Shown here: one piece after another, positions 25,301-38,688 of the stretch
How positions within the stretch are numbered: the first letter of the stretch is position 1
Layout: every line of letters starts with the position of its first letter
NCBI RefSeq assembly: GCF_910591885.1
Contig: NC_063279.1
Coordinates: 2,108,001 to 2,172,000 of the forward strand
Direction: 5' to 3'
DNA length: 64,000 nt
Source: Bombus terrestris
Lineage: Eukaryota > Arthropoda > Insecta > Hymenoptera > Apidae
Made by a program: the position numbers and the translations under genes
Notes under the pieces: generated by a model
The model's database searches: none
What the model was told of the DNA's origin: nothing
The model's input: the letters and a program-made list of their open reading frames with translations, nothing else

Positions 25301-26286
25301 GTAAAGCCAAAACCATTTTCTCCGCGGCGCAACAATAACGTTCTTGGACCTCTAGGTGGCGAGTCGTATCGTTGAACGCCTCCCGTTGTTGTTATCGCAC
25401 TAGCGATTGTTCCGACACCACCACCTGATCCTGTTGGAAGCGTCGATACTGGAGGCGGTGACGAACCGTGTTCTATCTAAAAGAAATTCTATTCTTTCTC
25501 TTCCTTCTTCAACCTTGAACTTGAGACGAATCCTACCCGCACACATAGGCATACATGCCATTTTTAACGATTTTACTTTAGTTTATTTCCAAGATATTGA
25601 AACGATCGAACACTACAATCCCCTTTTTAACCCCCGCTCCTTGCTCTTTCTCCCCCTTTATAGACGCGCGTTCTGGTATCGGTGGATAACAAGAAAGAAA
25701 AGAGAAGAAAGGTGCAGAAAAATACAGAAAGCTGGAGAAATGAACAGCAAAAGAGGAATATCGCGTCTTGCCGATCGACTGATGCAATTATAAGAACAAG
25801 GCGTTAGCGTTGATGTTGCTTGCGATAAAACCATTTTTTTTTTTATTATAAAGTAACAACGACGAACAATGTGAGAGCAAGGCATAATTCAAAGAAAAAG
25901 GAAGAATCGGTGGAGCGAAAAAGGAAAAAGAAATAGAAACGCGTATCGAAAAGAAAAACACGGTAGAAAGTAACGAGAGGCGGGCGAGTTGCTAATTTAA
26001 AAACATTAAGACATGTTAAGTGGCAGCAAAAGTTAATGAGTGTGAAAGCATAAAGTAAAAGATGTTGATAGCGAAGAAGCGCTTGGAAAAGCGCTCAGTG
26101 ACTCGATCCTTTCAATTTCTTCCCTTCCCACCCTCGCGCTATGTCTGGAAAGTGCGCGTTTCCCAGCTTCGCTCACTAAAATAAACCGAATCGAAGTTTG
26201 GCACGATCGTTTGGTATTACGTACCGTGTGCGCCTGCCTAACCAACCGTTGGGAATTATTTCGGTCCTCAGCCATTGTGCCGTTTC
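13396..26286 (-). CDS. RhoGAP19D: RhoGAP with PDZ and PH domains (RhoGAP19D / ARHGAP21-23 type)
   Basis: Minus-strand exons: 26286-26225 (ATG at 26275), 25476-25261, 25187-24272, 24138-24052, 23655-23368, 23242-23171, 23064-22944, 22737-22630, 21890-21779, 21678-21595, 21397-21185, 21086-20679, 20559-20395, 20317-19937, 19825-19678, 19552-19431, 19251-18337, 18215-18071, then 14813-14758 and 14379-13396; about 1863 residues for this form. A PDZ domain (GFGFTLRHF loop, about 62-160) is followed by a PH domain (about 645-755) and RhoGAP (about 880-1080) with arginine finger GIYRVPG (about R922) and NLAIVFGPTLVR, then DWFF. This order is that of ARHGAP21/23, GAPs of Rho-family GTPases acting at junctions, cortex and Golgi. 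The coding start exon has an acceptor (TTTTCAG) just before it, so a 5' UTR exon lies further upstream. The 3' end is uncertain (see the alternative ends). The Drosophila symbol is by family inference. Confidence 0.9.
13806..14020 (-). repeat. LKRSESLNK repeats in the RhoGAP C-terminal tail
   Basis: The last RhoGAP exon encodes four spaced copies of a K/R-L-K-R-S-E-S-L-N/T-K motif, separated by serine- and asparagine-rich spacers of varying length. Each has Arg two before the first Ser and three before none other, so basophilic kinase sites are plausible. Downstream lies the conserved-looking SIKRRHTVGG. DNA identity between copies is only moderate, so this is an old, protein-level repeat. 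Confidence 0.85.
14467..14813 (-). other. RhoGAP alternative 3' end A (read-through of exon 14813)
   Basis: The exon starting at 14813 (acceptor GCAG, phase matching the exon ending at 18071) stays open to a TAA at 14467, encoding about 115 residues with acidic serine-rich text such as NLSLSDEDAAITR. An internal donor CTG|GTAAAC at 14758 joins it in frame to the last exon (14379-13396). Both products keep frame, so either intron retention gives a shorter protein or the read-through is not used. Confidence 0.45.
15837..16444 (-). CDS. possible alternative last exon of RhoGAP with a Met-Pro repeat
   Basis: An acceptor (CACTGCCAG) precedes an open frame from 16444 to a stop at 15837, phase-compatible with the upstream exon ending at 18071. 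The encoded tail of about 200 residues starts EAVSTCSRWGVDYDD, includes NPGFWWYISS, then a run of alternating Met-Ser and Met-Pro dipeptides, a Ser/Pro/Glu-rich stretch, and ends SLFLLNAR. The repeat (about 16177-16281) is a hexanucleotide array that leaves several frames open on both strands, so openness alone proves little. The acceptor, phase match and non-repeat flanks favour coding, but no homologue is recognised. Confidence 0.4.
16177..16281. repeat. GGCATT-type hexanucleotide array
   Basis: About 17 imperfect copies of a six-base unit (GGCATT, GACATT, GACATC, GATATT) on the plus strand. On the minus strand it reads as Met-Pro and Met-Ser dipeptides, and on the plus strand as Gly-Ile and Asp-Ile. 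Confidence 0.9.
16445..18070. other. RhoGAP intron sequence
   Basis: No coding exon supported. It contains a CA-rich microsatellite (about 16769-16812) and a T run of about 19 bases near 17101-17119 within a pyrimidine tract. Confidence 0.5.
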
Positions 26287-29200
26287 CTGAAAACAACCGA
26301 TAATTTAGCGTCATTGTACATTCGTATTACCAAAGTATCTTAAGTTTTCAAAGTGAATAACATTGGGAATACTATTTGCCATAAGTAATCGAGAATTCAA
26401 TCGTATTCGATTCTACCTTGTAATATTTATAGAACAAGCTGCTTTTTCAAATTTCCTCCGCATATTTACAACGTATAAAAGCTGTCTTATCAGTCGTATG
26501 CTTTTCGTTCCTAAAGTGTACTATACATATTGGAATTAATGTACACATGTATATGTACATACCTACGTATATACGCGCGCGCACATAGTACGGCTGAGCA
26601 GCGAGCCATTCTACTTTCTCTGTAACGCGACATACTTTCTTGATATAATTTACTCAGGTCGGAATAATAATACTAAAAAAAAAAAAAAGAAAAGAAAAGA
26701 AAGAAATCTTTCATTGTCCCGTTTGATTTACTTATCCTCCATGGCGCGAGAAAAAGGAAAACTCGTTCGAATAATTCGTTACGTCGACTTAACTTGATTA
26801 TCTTGTAATTCTATAGCACAGCGAGGTTAACTACAAAATGTAATACACGTTAAACTTTAAAGACAAAAATAACGATGTTCCTCCTCTGATATCGACCATT
26901 CCAACAAAAACAGATTTTTCGATCTCAGCAGGAGTTAAAATAACAAATCGCATAACCTATTTTACATATGTAGAACGATCAAACACGTCCAATGTTTTTA
27001 AACGGCTTGATTTTCTCTTTATCCTACCACTGAACCTTATCGTATTTTAGAACGCTGCAGATATCATCGTTTCGTTGGCCATCGAGATTAACCGAAAACA
27101 TCGCATAGTTTTACGTATAAAAGATGGAAATTTTTTCATTACGATAGCCAATATGAAAGATTCTGCAGTCCTTTTCTGTTTCTCCATTCATATTGGATAT
27201 GTGTTTTTTGCGCGTTCAGAATACATTTTTCTCACTAGCGTTTGTATTTACATAAAATTATAGTATAGGGTAAAAGTTCTTTTTCCTTTTAATTTTATCC
27301 TTTCGAACAGAATCGACTCAGTGTACGAATTGTTTGCTCGTTTTTTTGAATTATGCCGACCGATTCACAGCCCTGATAAACGAAACGGTTTGACATTGTT
27401 TAATATTTACGCTCGTGATTATTATGATAAGCGTACGATAAGAAACTAAGAATACATTCGGCTGTTTTCTCTGAAGTTACGTTATTTCGCTATTAACGAA
27501 AACATATATATACAGTACACAGTTATCCTAATTCTTCGACAAAGTTTACATAGTACTGGTTCAATAAGTTTTTCAAACAACTATAAAGTGTTTTCTTAAA
27601 GAGTACCCAACTTCGTTTGAATTTCTATCCGTCTTTTGAGAAACGAACACAATTTCCGTGAATATGACACGAATGCCAATCAATTTTTCTTCTTTACATC
27701 GATCGAGTATAAAAAAACACCGTCTTATAACGTTAGTTCATCGATTTTTAGGCGACCGTATAAAATATAAAATGATGGATAAATGAAATAGCGTATATTA
27801 TTGAAAGCAACACATGAGATTGCATATGTTTGAAAAATAAAACTGGAGGAAAGCAGGAAAGCAGAAAAGGAGAGGTGTACAGTGTACCTGAGTGTGGCGT
27901 ACACGCGCGAGCGCACGAAAGAGTGAGTGAGAGAGAGAGGAGAGGGAGAAAGGGAAAGAGAGAGAAATGTAGTTACTACTAATACCTACATAGTACATCA
28001 AGTACACACCTTAAGTAGGAAGTGTCGTGCATCGAGTGTTCGCTGCGCCCTTGCCGTTACTCCCTCGTTTTCCCTGATACAGGGATAAATTAATTAGGGA
28101 TATCCCTTTGACTTTTTTCTTCTCTTTTAAAAAGTCCATCCACACCAACTATACGCGGACGAATCGAAAAAAGAGACTTCGGTCAGTGTGCTTCTACGAA
28201 GATGCTCGCCATAAAAGATGTGTCGGCGGCAGACAATCTTCGTTTTCCAAGACATAATCTCCTTTGTGATAAACGTTTTGTCACAATTACCTTTTATATC
28301 AATGTATTTTCAAACGGACACATGGTCGTAAACAGACGATATACGTATACGTACAGCAGATACATAATTATACATAAGCGATACACGTATCCGTATGATC
28401 ACTTTAGGGTAACAATTACCGATCTTCCTCTCTTATTTTATATTTCGGAATAAACAGTCGACCGTCTTCCATAAATGCACCTCATGTCAATCGAATCGAC
28501 GCTTCGATTCACTCATTTGCTATAAATTAATCGAACAAATTTGTACAAACCATATCCGCTAATCTTATCTTCAATACTCGTTAAATGCAATGATATATCG
28601 AATTACTTTAACATATTTGTAGGGCCTTGGTACGAAAGTAATAACGTCCACGACACAGTACGATACTACACGGCACGGCACAGTAATATGGCGACCTAAG
28701 AGAATCGAGCACAGTGACGATAGTAAAGTTCGCAAAGGTAGCCGTCATTGGAAATTGAGAAAAAGTAAGCTCAAGAATATACTTTGCGATTTCTTGCACA
28801 ATTTGCAAGTAATTTAATTTCAAGCCATTGTGAAAAAAATGTCACGAAACACTACTTTTGTGCCCGCCATTATTCTAACCGTCTTCCTCTACTTTTAACA
28901 TTTTCTTTCTTTCATATTCTTTCCTTTTCTTTCCACCGTGAGCCATCCTCACTGCCCCACTAGTACGTAATACCGCTCACTCAGCGTTAGTTAACTCCCT
29001 TCTCTATCGTGCAATCCTCGTTTATCTCCTTATTTTTTTATCGTATACGTCCACGATCTCTGCGAACGACATCTATACGTTAAGGATATTTGTATTGCTA
29101 TACCGATAATTGATAAAGATACCGCCTATAACACTGTTCAACAAAAAGATATTTATTTTCTATTCTGCAATATCCACTGGGTGATCCTTATAGAGTTGTT

Positions 29201-30379
29201 CGCTCTAAACACAAATCTTGAAGCAGAATTACTTTATTATCGTCAATTTTCAAAAGACACGAACTTCTGTATAAAATAAAAACATACAATTTTGGGCAAA
29301 AGTAAAGTACAGTTTCGCAAAATTTAGAAATGTTAAAAGTTTCAAATTAGGTTTAGAGGATAAAGGAAGGTATCCGAAATGAAAGTGTCCTGTATTTGTG
29401 GTTTTGAATGATTGTAAATGAACATCAAACTTTTAAAAACGCCAGAGTGCGTATTATTTACGTATTATTATCACATTTTTATGATTTTGCTCCATAGTAT
29501 TGGATTCTATAGATATGTCTAAAGAAAAACGGTACTCATCTCTGCCTGATTTACAAAAACAAGAAATTTATCGTCTTCCATGTTCATTTTTCACGAGACA
29601 CGTTTTTATTAACGAGATCTATGTATGATAAGTAATCATCGTGAAATGTACGACCATAGACAAAATAGAGAATAGATCTAATATGTAATTTAATATGTAT
29701 GAAGGTAACATGATCCTCTTATCATTTTCAAGACACATGATTAAAGAAGCCACTATAATGGACGTGGAAGTAAAAATGCGGAACTGTAAAAAGATTTCAC
29801 GAGACAACATAGGGACGAAGGAGGTGTAAGAGATACTGTACTGTTCTCTATCGCTACCGTTACACGCGTTGATACATTGTTTTATTTGTTGTGTGACACG
29901 TTCGGCCAATACACGTGCTTAACTTTATGACTGTGTAGAGTCTGTAAAAAAAACCAATCAGGTATACAGTTCTTCCAGGAGACTTCTTCCCATTTCCCTT
30001 TTATACCTATCTTATATACTCGGATTTTTTTGAGGTCGGTATTTCAGAACATGAGATACAAAGTTCCATATAATGTCAGGTCTATCTTATGTTTAGTCAA
30101 TGGTTAATGATACCTATCATTCAAGTTAACCTTTCATATCGTAAAAGTATAGGTTAAGTTGATTAAGTCCACTAGGAAAATTAAGTTATGCATTTTTCAA
30201 AAGAAATTCGAACATTTGAACTATACCAAAACTATCGTAGAGTATCTAATACAATGAAAAATCTTTGTGAATGTGCTTAGTGGTTCAGAATTGTCATCAC
30301 CGTTTTCCTCATTATGCGCGATTGTATCTAAAGAATTATTTTCTTTACGAGTTGTATATCATTTTGAAATAAAGACAAA
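26287..30379. other. region between divergent RhoGAP and ZNF236-like genes
   Basis: About 4.1 kb with no persuasive protein-coding exon. It should include 5' non-coding exon(s) or a long first intron of the RhoGAP gene on the minus strand, and the promoter and 5' UTR of the zinc-finger gene on the plus strand near 29900-30379. GA-rich tracts occur at about 27913-27967, and A-rich runs near 26675-26705. Confidence 0.5.
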
Positions 30380-33300
30380 ATGTTGACGCGACACAGTGTA
30401 GTTACAGAATCTCCTTCACATGTCGATACAATACCTATAAATCTCGTTGCTACTGAAGATGGTCGAACGCTTCTAGCAGTAACTGGTAAGACTTTGTGAC
30501 AATAAAATTGGAAATGTTCGCAACAAACACTTATAGCAATTCATTGTAAACTTTGCAGAACATAAAGACGGTATGTTGGAAATTGTTGCAACTCCAGTTA
30601 TGCTTGTTGGACAAAGTGAAGCAGCATCACCACTAGTAGATGTAAAAAATTTTAATGGAAATCTAATATTACATTCGGTACATTGTTATCTTATGCTTCG
30701 TTATTTATCTTACAGAAAAAGCTTTTATTTTTCAATTGTTTGCTATTTCAGCCTGTTTTTCAAATAAGCGTTGAAAATATTGTCAATGAGTCAGAACTTC
30801 AGCAATCAACACAAAATTTTGAGACTGAGCCTAATAGCATTGATCAAATAAAGTTACCATCATGCAGAGAATTAACATGCAAGGAAACAGTTACACAAGA
30901 ATATCAGTCTCTTTCTTCGAATGATTCAATTGCTAGTGAAAATGATGGAAAAATTTGTAAACAGAAGCCAATTAATACATCTGTGAAAAAAAATAGCCCT
31001 GGAAGGCCCAAGAAAAACAAAGCAATTTCTTTGCAAGTAATTCAAGTAATTTTGAAATTGCTTACATTTTATTTTCCCATATGCGATTACAAATAAATTA
31101 TATGTGAAATTAATAATCCATTACATGTGATGTATTTGTTCTTTTAATTATTATATGGTATAAAGGTAACAGAGAACAAATTTTTTTTGCACTAGGATAC
31201 AGATAGTTTAACATGCGATATTTGCCACCAAGAATTTGGTAAACAAACATTATATCGGAAACATATGGAAAATCATGCAGAAGAAAAACCACATCGATGT
31301 CCAAAATGTTCTGCATCGTTCAACGTGCCGGTAGTAATAATTCTATTCCTCTTCGTTCAATGTTTCATCTGATACTTTCAACATTAACATATTATATAAT
31401 GGAATGTATGCTCTAGATAGAAATTTTGTTATTTGTTATTTTATATTAATGTTGCAGACAAATTTTACACTTCACATGGCAACGCATAATACAGGTGAAC
31501 CGAAATGTCCAGAATGTGGGAAAAAATTTGCAAGAATGGCTAGCTTAAAGTCTCATATGTTGTTACATGAAAAAGAAGAAAACTTATTCTGTACAGAATG
31601 CGAAGATGCTTTCTCGACAAAGGTCGATATTAATATTAATAAACATTTCAATTGCTAATTGATTTATTCACAGTATAACCTTGTCTTAATTAAGATAAGA
31701 AAATAAAAATGAAAATAGTTATTCTTTCGAAAATCAATAGCAAATTAAAAATTATTGATGATATACTTTAATCTTGAACATTATAGACTCAATTAGATGC
31801 ACATTTAAAGCTACATGGGGAAAAGTGGACGATTGAAGAAGTGCGAAAATGTAAATTATGTAATAAACAGTTCAGTCAACCCGCCTTATATAGACTTCAT
31901 ATTCGTGAGCACTATAGGGTAAGATGCTACCAGTGTCAAATGTATTCCAAGTGACGATTCCCAGAGGATTCTGGCGAGGTTGATATAATATGTACCACTA
32001 TTTCATCTTTAGTTGCAGACAAAAGTAGTAAAACAAACGAAAAGAGGGACAAAACACAAAACAATGTATAAGTGTACCATATGTTTGAAGTCTTTTCAAA
32101 AGCCAAGTCAATTGATGCGACATATTAGAGTGCATACTGGTGAAAAACCTTTCAAAGTAACCTAATTTTCAGTTCGTGTAATTGTATTTTTTGGATGATA
32201 AATGATCTAAATTTTGTTTAATTTCAAAGTGTACAGACTGCGGTCGTGCATTCACGCAAAAGAGTTCGCTGCAAATTCATACGTGGCAACACAATGGTAT
32301 TCGACCTCATGCTTGTGAGTTTTGCAACGCTAAGTTTAGTCAGAAAGGTAATTTTTTACAATAACTGTTTACGATTGAATTTATTGCTATTTATTTATTC
32401 TTTGAGTCATTCCTACTACTATTTATATGTAAATATGAATAATTCTAGGTAATTTGAACGCTCATATAATGAGAGTTCACAATGTCCCAGAGGGAGAACC
32501 TATATATGGATGTAATTATTGTTCATGCGTGTTTAAAAAACTCGGAAGTTTGAATGGTCACATGAAACGTATGCATACCGATGTAAACGAGGTAATTTAT
32601 GAGCAAAATTATTACTTGACATGTCTCTCAGTTCATTTGTTATTAATGCTACAATGCATTGAAATCATTAGATCGATGTGCAATGACATTTTTAGGAGAA
32701 TAGCATTAATGACAATACTCATTCGAGTAATACCGTGGAGTCTGATATACGTGCAACAGTTGATAGCGTTATAACACAACTGGCATCTTTAGAATCCGAC
32801 ATTCATCAAACTACAGAATCGTCAAATTTCGAACCGCGTTTATTATCGGAAAACGTAACGAAAAAGGATATTTTACAACAAGCATTGAAAAACAGTGGTC
32901 TTCCTAGTAAAAATAAAATTGCCTCTGAAGGTACGCATTACACTCGATAAACTACAAGATTATGGCATAATCATTTTTAGTAACTAACTATGTTTTGTTT
33001 ATTGACGATATATCAGAGATAAAGAAATTTGGAGCTCGTGTTAATTTTGTAACATTATTGGATCGAGCGCCTGATGGTGATACGAGGTAATCCGTTTTAT
33101 ATGTACCTAAAAGCAAGTTTATTGTTAAAAGCAAGTGTATTGTAAAAAGCAAATAGTTGATATAAATCGTTTTTCCTTCTTGCTATTCCTTTAGAAAATA
33201 TTTGACAATAAAACAACGATGCGTAGGAAACGTGAGATGGTACGCGTGTACATTTTGTCACAAAGAATTCAAAAAACCGTCAGATTTGATACGTCATTTG

Positions 33301-36300
33301 CGTGTTCATACTCAAGAAAAGCCTTTCAAGGTACTTATATGTACACATTAAAACATTTTTTACATATCTCGAGGAAATCTTTTCTTACTTACTTTATCTT
33401 AGATCTTTTTTTTTGACATATATAATTATTTGTATCTTTAGTGCACCCACTGTTATCGTTCGTTCGCTTTGAAATCTACTATGATAGCACACGAACGTAC
33501 GCATTCAAGTGTTAAACGTTACGCTTGTGGTTCCTGCGAGAAAGCATTCGTGTGCCATAGTAGTTTAATTGCACATACTAGGTAAGTGATTGTTACATTT
33601 TCTCTTATAATAGAATCGGATGACTTGCAAATAAGCCTTTTATAATAGATTGCATGCAAAGTCCGAAAATTGTTCAAATAAAACCACTGACAATGATAAG
33701 GATCCCGACACATATACAGTAATTGATGCTGACATTTATCCTACTGATCAATCGAAAAATCAAATAAAGGGTAAATTAAAATTATCACCGGAAGCAGAAA
33801 GTTTAGTACCTCAAGTTATCTTGCAAGAACCGTTGGTAATTAGTGATACAGGAAATAAAATTTCCGTGGTATCTTCGGGAAAGGAAAAACGTGCTTATGA
33901 TACATCTACTGATCAGGCCAGACCCCATAAATGTTGGATTTGTCAGGCGGCATTTAGAAAAATCAGTCATTTGAAGCAACATCATCGCCGCCACACTGGA
34001 GAACGTCCATATAAATGCACAAAATGCGATAGGTACATACGCAAATATTTTTTCCCGATTTATTATCTCTCCTCTTTCTTCCTTTAAGATATGCATCTAA
34101 TAAATTTCTTTTATACCTTGTTTCTCTTTTCTTTTTGTGCACATAAATTGTTAACAAGAGTATTATTCAACAAGTAATAAATCATTTTAAATCGTTTCAG
34201 GAGATTTACATCGAATAGTGTTCTAAAATCGCATTTGCATACTCACGAAGATTCGAGACCATACGGTTGTTCTCTTTGTAATGCGAAATTTTCTACACAA
34301 AGCAGTATGAAAAGACACTTGGTTACTCACAGTAATAAAAGACCGTTCATGTGTCCTTATTGTCACAAGACTTTCAAAACTTACGTCAATTGTCGGAAAC
34401 ACATGAAAATACATAAGCATGAATTAGCACAACGGGTATAGTATCTATTACAGAAGAAAAGAAAAAAATTAGATTCGTCATTAACGATGAAACATTATGT
34501 TTTTCTCTGAATTCGTAGCAATTGGAACAACAGAAAATCAGAATACAAGAACAAGCTTCAGACAAGTCAAATATGAAGGAAAGTTCTAAACAAGAAGCGG
34601 CTCTTGAATCGTCTTCCTCCTCTTCTGTCTCTATCACTACGATTAATTCCACTATTACCAGCAACATTTCCGTCACTACCACTGCCACTACCAGTACCAC
34701 CCCTACCACCGTCACAACTTCCTCTTCTACGTTTTCAGATAATCTTGCACTTTCTCGTCTTGGATCGGTCGAATTGTCATTTCAATCACAGCTCGGATCA
34801 GAGCTTTCACAAGCTTTTCCCGAGTTTCAAAATATAACTGAAGGAAAGGAAAAAATAAGACCAGTTTTAGCAACAAATTGCGATACTACAACGTTTATTA
34901 ATCGTATGTTTCAAATTCGTATGTGTATTATACGTATCAGGAAATCATATTTTTTTATTTTATATAAGCTTGATGATCTTGTATGCACGTTTCTCTTCTT
35001 TTGTTCTTAGAAAATGTAGCAGGAATAGCTGTAACAAATCTTGAAAATTCACCAATATTACAAGCTGATGAAGCCGGTTCAGTCACGTTGCCCGTTTACT
35101 CTGGCGATCAGACACTTACACCGGTATTGTATATCATAGTGCCAAGTTGTCAGTAAATAAAGTAAAAGGAGTTCGTTCTAATTACTCTTCGGCATTAAAT
35201 CTGTTTTGTTTCGATAGGAAAGTATACGAGAAATAGAAGAAACTTTGAATCAGCAGTTTTTTAATATCGGGATGAATCTTAACTTGGGAGGTAATCACTC
35301 GAGACATTCGAGTAGTACAAACACGAGTGATTTTAGTCATATGAAAGAACAACAGCAACCTGTATTGAATGTTATATATGAAAATAACAATAACAGTAAC
35401 TGTAATAGTAACGTAGAATCAGCTGGAGAACATGTATTTTCGACGCAATTAGATTCATTTGAGATGGACCATATTACTTTGCAAGTAAGATAAAGATTTC
35501 TTTTTCTATAAATTGTCTTCGTTACAGAGAATGTGAAACCAATAAAGATCTTATCTGTTAGTCGGATACTGAAATTGACATTGGACTAGATACAAGAAAT
35601 TCAACTAGTATGGCGAGTATACTACCTAGGAATGTAAAAGATGAACATCGTCTTTCTGTTTGTGTTACAACACCAGATAACATAAATGTTGAACAATCAG
35701 AAAAGTCTGGTGTGCAAGCGGTTGTATTTGTTTCCCAGCCAAACTTCTCCAAAAAAGAGAATATAACAAATGAATTTACTGTAGAAGAAACCCAGAAGAA
35801 CAGTATTCACAAACAATGTATAATAAACCCGATATTCTTTACGTAAGTTTTTGTTAGTTTCTTTTCTCAGTTTTCTACCCTCTCTACACATATGCTGTTC
35901 TAATATATGTATTTATCGCGAACAAATCAGAAACAATTACAGTGAAAACAAATATTCAATTTGCGTAGAGAAGACTTTCGGGGAACATCACAAGATTTCA
36001 AGATTCAATCAAATATGCACGCTTTGTCATCCGATGTTCCAGAAATCGTTAAAACCGCTACGGGCAAAATATCCCGTGGACAATCACTATTACAGTGTCA
36101 TATGTGTAGCCAGCAAGGATTCACGACAGTTGGTTTAAAGGTAAATATCTTAAAATAAATAATAGATGTTTTCTTTCTTCTTCTAGTCGTTATTTTCTGC
36201 TAATTCGGTCCGTGTGTGTTCTCCGCCACATTTAATTGTTGACGTTGTCAAAGTTTAATGAAGGAATTTTTTTGGCGTAAGGAACATTTGACAAGCCATC

Positions 36301-38382
36301 GCGGAACGAAGGAATATCAGTGCACGGAGTGCTCTTCTAAATTTTACACAAATGGTGGATTAAATAGACATTCGAAGATTCATGCCGTCAAGCAGTGAGT
36401 GTCGAAAAAAAATATTACATTGACATGAATTATAATTGATTATTGTACTTTGTTATGTTTTCTTGTAGACCATTTAAATGTTTATCGTGTGAGAAGCAGT
36501 TTAACAATAGAATCCAATTGCTATCACATAGTAAAATTCATGAAACTTCAATATGGAATGCTTCAGGGATAAATGATAATTCAGATAATTCGACGTTTTT
36601 ATCGGAAGTGCATCAACCACGGATTGCAAATGATCATTCACCATTACATAATATTATAATAGAGCCCGATTCTGCCGTTTCTGAGAAAGTTCTGTTGGAT
36701 ACAGTAGCTGAAAAAGAAGTAATGGATCAAGTAGAAGTAAGTTTCTTATTAGTTGTTGTTGCTACATTGTAGCAAAACGGAACGCTGACAAAGGATTATT
36801 AACTGAATTTTTTATACGCACTATAGATATTGTTGGAAAAGAAGGAACGAAAAGAGTATACAAACAAATGTAAATATTGTCCGAAAACTTTTCGCAAACC
36901 AAGCGATCTTATAAGACATGTACGCACACACACAGGAGAACGACCATACAAGTGCGATTATTGCAGTAAAAGTTTTGCCGTAAAATGTACTTTGGATTCT
37001 CATACAAAAGTTCATACGGGAAAAAAGACATTTCGTTGCCATGTGTGCAATAGTTTATTTGCGACTAAAGGTAGCTTGAAAGTTCACATGCGTTTACATA
37101 CCGGTAAGTTGAATAATTACTATTCAAGTTTTCATTCTGTATAATAATAATATATGTTATAATAATAATATGTTATACATAAATAAGTAGTATCGATTAT
37201 TTCTTTCGTATATTTTTGTAAATTGTTTAATAAATTTTGATCAATGTTTCTGAAGGTTCGAAACCATTTAGATGTCCTATATGCGATTCGAGATTTCGAA
37301 CATCCGGCCATAGGAAAGTACACTTATTGAAACATGCACGCGAACACAAAGATAATCCAAAGAGAAAACAAAAACATTTGAAGGTTGCAGTCATAGCTGA
37401 AGTAGCGACTGATCTTGAGAAATGTGACGGAAAAGAAGAGAAAATGAATAATTTCGAGCCAAAACAGCAAATAGCACAAGAACAGCAACTATCACAGGCA
37501 GTTGCAGGATTAACGTCCCATTTAGAGGCATATAGTATTGAAACAGCTGCTTCCTGTTTATCTGATCAAATTAATTTCGACACAGAAGGTATCGTATCGA
37601 ACAACAATCAAACGATAGTGTCCATAAACGAAAACAATCAGTTAGTTACGAATTTACACTTTCTTCTGACAAATGGTCTTGTTACTATACAAACCGAAGA
37701 ATCGTTGTTGTCACAATCATCTGCATCACCAGCTAACAATTCGCAGCATCGACCGGCTGGGGTTCCCGATACTGGGTGTGCACTAACAACACCCAACGTC
37801 GTATCTGATACTAATGAACAACATGCCAAGGATGAAATTCATATAGAACAAATGTTAAAAACGCCAGCAAATAATTGTCTTTTAGCGATATCAACCGTGA
37901 CACCTTCATTGGAACGACAGCTAGAACCATTTTCAAAGGTGATTACAGAAGAAACGTTACCAGTAGTAGCCAATAAACCGACGATTAAAGGGAATCCATC
38001 GAAAAAGGAATGCGACATTTGTGGGAAAATATTTACAAAACCGTATCAAGTCGAAAGACATAAACGAATTCATACGGGTGAACGGCCATACAAGTGTGAT
38101 CTATGTACGAAATCATTTGCCCAAAAGTCAACTCTACAGATGCATCAAAAACACCATACTGGCGATCGACCCTACGCTTGTTCATACTGTGAATATTCTT
38201 TTACGCAAAAAGGCAATCTTCGAACACATGTTAAACGCGTACATCAACTGGATACTGTTGACATCAGGAAATGGAAACGTAGCCGTCAATCCTTCTTACC
38301 CAAAACATCTCTTCAGGAAAACACGATCGAAGCTAAGAGTCTAAATTTAGACAACATATCGTTTGTAGAGCTGCTTAAATAG
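30380..38382 (+). CDS. ZNF236: 26-finger C2H2 zinc-finger protein, ZNF236-like
   Basis: Twenty-four exons: 30380-30485, 30559-30677, 30752-31036, 31196-31330, 31458-31622, 31787-31918, 32019-32156, 32230-32347, 32449-32591, 32696-32930, 33017-33086, 33195-33330, 33442-33581, 33649-34032, 34201-34435, 34519-34903, 35011-35123, 35218-35484, 35562-35842, 35969-36140, 36282-36394, 36469-36736, 36827-37103, 37256-38382; 1847 residues. I count 26 C2H2 fingers in five clusters, many linked by TGERPY or TGEKPF, with an AT-hook-like SPGRPKK before the first cluster and a Thr/Ser-rich spacer in the exon at 34519. Many exon borders fall inside or between fingers. Finger number and total length match vertebrate ZNF236, a nuclear DNA-binding protein; orthology is inferred from architecture. 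Targets are unknown. Confidence 0.85.
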
Positions 38383-38560
38383 TAATATGCATCTGGTACA
38401 AAAACTATCATTTTACTTTTTAATTAAATTTTATGCCTTCGACAAAAATTGTTAACTGCGATAAAATATTGATTAAATGATAGAGACAATAATATTCCGA
38501 CATTCTTCTTATTTACGTTACTATTTAATATGTTAAATAATTACTCGATACTATCTCGCA

Positions 38561-38566
38561 AATAAA
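38561..38566 (+). other. polyadenylation signal of the ZNF236-like gene
   Basis: AATAAA 179 bases after the stop; a second copy lies at 38624-38629. The next gene converges with its stop at 38689, so the two 3' UTRs must be short or overlap in the 306-base gap. Minus-strand ATTAAA (TTTAAT on plus) near 38633 and 38651 could serve TRMT44. Confidence 0.5.
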
Positions 38567-38688
38567 TATAATCTGTCGTCGCATCCAATGTATAAAACGT
38601 TCGCCGATTTATATGAAAGCAAAAATAAATTTTTAATGTGTAATGTCGTTTTAATGTTAAAACACAACTGTTTGATCAAGGTATCATA

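Noticed and set aside
29619..29909. 96-residue hydrophobic minus-strand frame resembling a membrane protein
   Set aside because: Starts from TTG, not ATG, lies in AT-rich DNA, and has no recognised receptor motif or splice context.
35851..36138. Alternative frame through the ZNF236-like exon at 35969
   Set aside because: Using the acceptor near 35930 gives an early stop and loses the QCHMC zinc finger; the acceptor at 35968 keeps the finger in frame.
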